Positions 59,963 to 64,000 of a stretch of 64,000 nt of DNA are shown here, in pieces. The DNA is taken from positions 6,386,001 to 6,450,000 of the forward strand of contig NC_135244.1 of the NCBI RefSeq assembly GCF_947623445.1, given 5' to 3'. Position 1 is the first letter of the stretch; the number at the start of each line of letters is the position of its first letter. The DNA comes from Clavelina lepadiformis. Lineage: Eukaryota; Chordata; Ascidiacea; Aplousobranchia; Clavelinidae. Position numbers and translations under genes: made by a program. Under the pieces are notes generated by a model. It had not been told where the DNA came from, made no database searches, and worked only from the letters and a program-made list of their open reading frames with translations.

Positions 59963-62282
59963 CCTACGAAAATACAACGATGTATTATTATCTCAAAACA
60001 GTTCTTAACATTTGATTTCAGTGCAGCCATGTAAATGCTAACTGTACGATGCTGAAACCCACGAAGTCCGGTTCTCTACTTACACGCATATGGGTGGGTT
60101 TGGGAAGGAATCAACCGCCTCACACGTCACAGTCATTTTACCAATCAACTCTAAGTGGTCATTGCAACTGTGAGTAACATTCTCTCCAACGTTCCACGTT
60201 AGACGGTTTGATGCAGTAATTTTGCTGCTGATAGATGCAACCGGATTGTGGCAGAGTGACACTGAATGCAAAACTCGAATAAATAAAATTTTCAGACATG
60301 CTTTATTTCATATCTAATATTTTTTTCTAACATATGCTTTGTTAAAAAGGTGCAGTCTCAAACGTTGTTAGACGAGCATGAATAACCTGCGTTACATGCA
60401 AAAGGTTACAGTGCCTTTGAAAAAATGTTACAATCCAATTGTTCTTGGAACTTAGAAAAAGTTTTTCATTTGCAAAGCATAACATTCTACTTTCAATGAA
60501 AATGATTGAGACAAACTCCACGGTTACCGTGGTGACGAAACGTTGAAACTGCACCATTCGTTATGAGATCACTCATTACTACATTACATAGCAACTGGCA
60601 AGAAAGCCGATGGATGCTCAAGATGTTTTGTCAAAATTTGCGTAGAACGTTTACTGCCTCGACGTTCAATTCTTGTGAAAATTGTTAATAAATAACATGG
60701 TATTTTAACTAGATTTGTTTACAACACCTTTTCTTACCACTGATGTAAAAAGCAAATGAAGCAATGTGCTGACAGAGCATAGAAGCAGAAAGCAAACAAA
60801 TGGATATAAAGTAATGTGGCTAAACAGACATGTTTTCCGCATAACTTATAGCCTATACATGCACGTATTGCTTTTACTGAATATACTGCGTTGATTGCAA
60901 GGAGAATATACCAGGTAAAAAAGCTTTTTTGTTTAAAATTTCGATGCACCTGCTATAACGGTATAGGACGTTCGACTATCGGTGCTACTGGTAAGATGCT
61001 TGTAAAACGTAGATCGCCGGTACAATTACATGACATGACATGACAGATGCAAGTTGTCCGACCGAAACCCCTCATAACAAATTTGCTGTGCTGTGGCGCT
61101 GTGTTGTCTGAAGCATTTTGTTGTTTGTACGGTGGGCTATAGTTCCAGTAAATTCTGTCAGATTCTTCATTAGTATCCTGCTTGAGGGTGTAATCTGCAT
61201 TTGGCCACTGGAATGGCTTCTTGCAAATTCCTGACAGAAAAGTATTTTACCTACTAAACTTTAGTTTTTTGAACAACTTAGATATGAACGAATACTTGTA
61301 TAAATAGGTATCAGAGCTTATGGCTAAACAAGACAAATTTTATATCAATAATTAGACAAATGGATTGGTACAACGTTGGTTAAATTAGGCCAATAAGCAA
61401 CTTAAGCAAAGCAAAAGAAAAAATAAGAAACTTAAATTTGTATGATGCAGTTTTAATTACTTTTACATCCATTGTGTATAGGCCGTTTCCTTTTCTGTAG
61501 TAATGGCTACAATGATCTAAAAACTCGGATCTTCTTCCATCTCCAGAATATCCGACTTACACTTACACGAGTAAAATCCCACGCCAGGACTGATGCATTC
61601 TGCATTATCGTCACGTCATGCATGTCTTTGCCCCAGGCAAGGGTTTTTCCCTATTTCGCGAGCCACATTAAATCAGCTTCAGAGTAAACGAAGACAACAA
61701 GGTAATGTAATACGGTAGAAATCAATTAACCTGAACGACCATCAACAGTCACATGGTATGGAGTTTTCGTTAAGACTCTTAACGCTGGCCAAAATTTGCG
61801 TCACAACATCAATGGTATATTGAAAAAAGAACTATCACTTACTCTCATTAACCCACTGTCCATTGAAGCAGGTGTTATATGCTATATCACACTTGGTAAA
61901 ACAATCGCGACATCAGTATAAAACCAGTCCAGGAATATCCCAGTCTTCTGTAGCAAACGAGGCCATTTCTGGGTTTTGGTGGAAGTATTAAGCAACCTTT
62001 ATAAGGATCTGTAGCAAATAGTTATAGAACATAAAAGTCTGATAGAGAGCATTGCATTAATTTAAACGATTTTCAAAAGAATTTTTCCCACATCATTACT
62101 TCATTATTAAATAGTGAAAACGTAACGCTATAGGTTTATATATGCTAAATTATGTCATAGATATTGGTAAAATATACTTCAAAAACTCACGATTCTCGTT
62201 TTGGGCAACAAAAGCTGATGATCGCGCAGTGACGACAAACAAAATGACAGAAGATATAATGAGCAATTTTAACAGTTTAAGC
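59963..62282 (-). pseudogene. Secreted sushi/EGF-domain gene, apparently decayed
   Basis: Several minus-strand exon-like pieces line up in order. About 62190-62270: a signal-peptide-like segment (LKLLKLLIISSVILFVVTA) after a TTTCAG acceptor, with no in-frame ATG. 61843-62008: a Cys-rich, sushi-like exon with good splice sites, but a frameshift and a TGA inside. About 61530-61665: an EGF-like piece (NAEC, GVGFYSCKC, then GYSGDG in another frame) with a TGA where a Cys is expected and a one-base frame change. About 60958-61233: an open exon starting EICKKPFQWPNADYT. 60084-60261: one intact sushi domain (separate entry). A possible last exon starts at 59963. The architecture is that of an extracellular complement-like or adhesion protein. 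Two independently broken domains argue for a pseudogene; assembly error or a missed splice pattern is the alternative. Confidence 0.55.
60084..60261 (-). CDS. Sushi (CCP) domain exon
   Basis: This minus-strand exon, between a CATTCAG acceptor and a GTAAGT donor, encodes one complete sushi domain of about 59 residues. The four cysteines occur in the usual places (SLCHNP, THSCND, VTCEA, PPICV), with a Trp-containing segment between the first two. The canonical late Trp is replaced by a Phe context (DSFPNPPIC). Sushi domains are extracellular binding modules. Entry phase is 1 and exit phase 2, unlike the usual 1-1 symmetry. It is the best preserved part of the 59963-62282 locus. Confidence 0.75.
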
Positions 62283-64000
62283 CTATCTGAAATGTGAGAA
62301 GGAATTTGGGATGGCAACGTATATACGCTATGTGCATCTTTTACAATTAAAAGTTCAAAATCACGACGCCTATAGGAATGCTTGCGGCAGAGTTAGTGAT
62401 TATTTTAAATTTTCATAGCTGGTTTAAGTTTCTGTTGAAAACGGCACTTTTGTTGTTTTGTTGCCACGCGCCTAGAACTAATGGAATTTTCTAAAGTCGT
62501 TCTAAAGCTCTAACAGTGTTGCTAATTATTCTAAAAGTATTGCTCATAGTATAATAATTATAATTATTACTGTATAATTATCATGGGTCAAAAAGGTTTT
62601 CTCGAAAACCAACTTCCATGAATGACAATACCTCGCGCGACACTGTATTCCAAAAGCTATATGAATCTCGCTAAAATCCCAAATTAATGCAATGCTTATA
62701 TGGTTGAAAGTACATACTGATTTGGATTATTGTCAGCTTTTCAGAAAAGGGGGCAAGTCTCTATAATGCAAAGGTTACAGTTAAAGTCGTGCTTACAGTA
62801 GAATTTATAACATTATTTGTTTGGTGTTGGCTGTTGTTGCTTCAGAAAACTGATTTTTAAAATTTTGTTTACCATCGCTGCATCTATTAACGTATTTTCA
62901 AAGAAATTTGTTTCACAATGTATAGTATAAAGCAATCGGTAAAAGCACTTTAATGACTAACTTTCAATTTGAAATTTGCTACCAGCTGTACCATTATAGC
63001 GCTGACATTACAAAAGTAAGGTACATTTTGCACAAATGTTTATGCCACTACGATATTTTGTAAATTCATGTGTAATTTTATTTAAGCTATTGGCGCATAA
63101 AGTAAATATAAAAGCCACAAATGTTCATTGCAAAATTACCAGGCTTGTCCATGGGAAATGTCCCATGGGATGGGATGGGATGGGACAGCACGAATTGCAA
63201 TTCCCATGGCATTGAAAATTTGCTAAATGAGCACAGTGACTCGGAATATGAGTACCAATGATAATAAATTGTCATAGATAGACAACTTTTCTGAACTTTA
63301 AAGTTAACAAAGTCAATAAATTTTGTCGTTTTGTATCTCTCTTTGTACATGTAGTCAATTCTAATAGACATTAGACTTAAATTTCCATAAATTTAATAAC
63401 ATTTATTGAATTGTATTTTGATGGCATGGGATGGGATGGGATGGGACAGGCATGAATTGCTATGGGATGGGATGGGATGGGACAGAAAAAAATGTCCCAT
63501 GGACAAGCCTGAAAATTACAAACAATCACTAATACATTGCAGTTATGAGACATACAGTAAATGAAAAGCGTTCCAAGTGCCAAGTAAATTTTGCCAACTA
63601 CAAAGTTAAGCTCTTATGAAATGTAATATACAGTAGACATAAACTTTTATGATGTAACATATACATCATAAAGCAAATTACTGAAAAGAACATTTACAGG
63701 TTAGCATCTCAAGAAAATTTTTGTTCACTCTATTTTGCTTTGTAACTTTACCCAAAATGTTTATCCACATTTTACCGGCATACTTGTGTCACCACAAAAA
63801 ATAAAAACTTTTCTTACCAGGTTTACTTAGCATCATTAAAGGTCAAATACCTTTAGAGTACTATCGTCATAATTTACGTAATGAAAATCGGGATTTAAAA
63901 CCCCGGTCTAACGTGTAGACTACAATTTTCCATGCCAGTTCGAATCTATGACGCTTCATGTAAATTGCAGAAGCACGTTGCTAATAATGCTACAAGTTTT
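62283..64000. other. Gene-free stretch at the window end
   Basis: AT-rich with no supported coding exon. It contains the GGGAT-rich MITE (63140-63511). The upstream promoter of the decayed minus-strand gene would lie in the first part. A B-box-like TTCGAATC at about 63939 lacks tRNA stems. Confidence 0.5.
63140..63511. mobile_element. hAT-type MITE with GGGAT repeats and perfect 8-bp target duplication
   Basis: Ends CAGGCTTGTCCATGGGA and TCCCATGGACAAGCCTG form a perfect 17-bp inverted repeat, flanked by aaaattac on both sides (63132-63139 and 63512-63519). Arrays of GGGAT units (ATGGGATGGGATGGGACAG) occur near both ends, on the left once and on the right twice. The middle is AT-rich and non-coding. 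Intact ends and flanks suggest a recent insertion. Confidence 0.92.

Noticed and set aside
60342..60557. 71-codon minus-strand frame next to the sushi exon
   Set aside because: It has no Cys pattern of sushi or EGF type and no splice sites in phase with the neighbouring exon pieces.
63925..63960. tRNA-like B box TTCGAATC near the window end
   Set aside because: No 5-bp T-stem, no acceptor stem and no A box at the right distance. A similar TTCGAACC near 5875 fails in the same way.
1..64000. CRISPR arrays, rRNA genes, bacterial operons
   Set aside because: No regular spacer-repeat arrays or rRNA signatures, and the genes are clearly spliced animal genes.

Overview
The window is animal nuclear DNA. 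It is AT-rich, its genes are broken by many short GT-AG introns, and it has no operon layout or ribosome binding sites. The gene set (DMRT2, Atonal, DHCR24, MZT1, SPTLC1), the small introns and the many short non-autonomous DNA transposons fit an invertebrate chordate. My best guess is an ascidian such as Ciona; that is an inference, since no species-specific marker was checked.

Layout. 1253-6487 (minus): a three-exon DMRT2-type DM-domain transcription factor with a 2.8 kb first intron. 6488-15370: long gene-free stretch with a hAT-like repeat, a CAAGTC-rich array and a palindromic MITE. 15371-16980: a hAT transposon with perfect 8-bp target duplications and a broken transposase. 17308-22112 (plus): complete 11-exon DHCR24 (sterol delta-24 reductase). 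23416-23940 (minus): MZT1/MOZART1, convergent with DHCR24. 24987-27287 (minus): three-exon Atonal-family bHLH factor. 27288-31859: gene-free, with two MITEs that carry perfect 8-bp target duplications. 31860-39064, 48220-52498 and 54151-57714 (all plus): three complete ten-exon SPTLC1 genes (serine palmitoyltransferase subunit 1). The 9 kb between copies 1 and 2 holds a Ty3/gypsy-like LTR element with a Trp-tRNA primer site, a permuted repeat family and two palindromic MITEs. 59963-62282 (minus): pieces of a secreted sushi/EGF-type gene with stops and frameshifts, probably decayed. 63140-63511: another hAT-type MITE, filled with GGGAT repeats.

How the genes relate. DMRT2 and Atonal are developmental regulators. 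MZT1 recruits gamma-tubulin complexes. DHCR24 makes membrane sterol and SPTLC1 starts sphingolipid synthesis, both at the endoplasmic reticulum. The most unusual feature is the SPTLC1 triplication. All three copies keep the same exon phases and open frames. The outer two are close sisters with patches of near identity, while the middle one is diverged.

Exon boundaries were read by eye from splice sites, reading-frame phase and family similarity. No alignment or transcript data were available.
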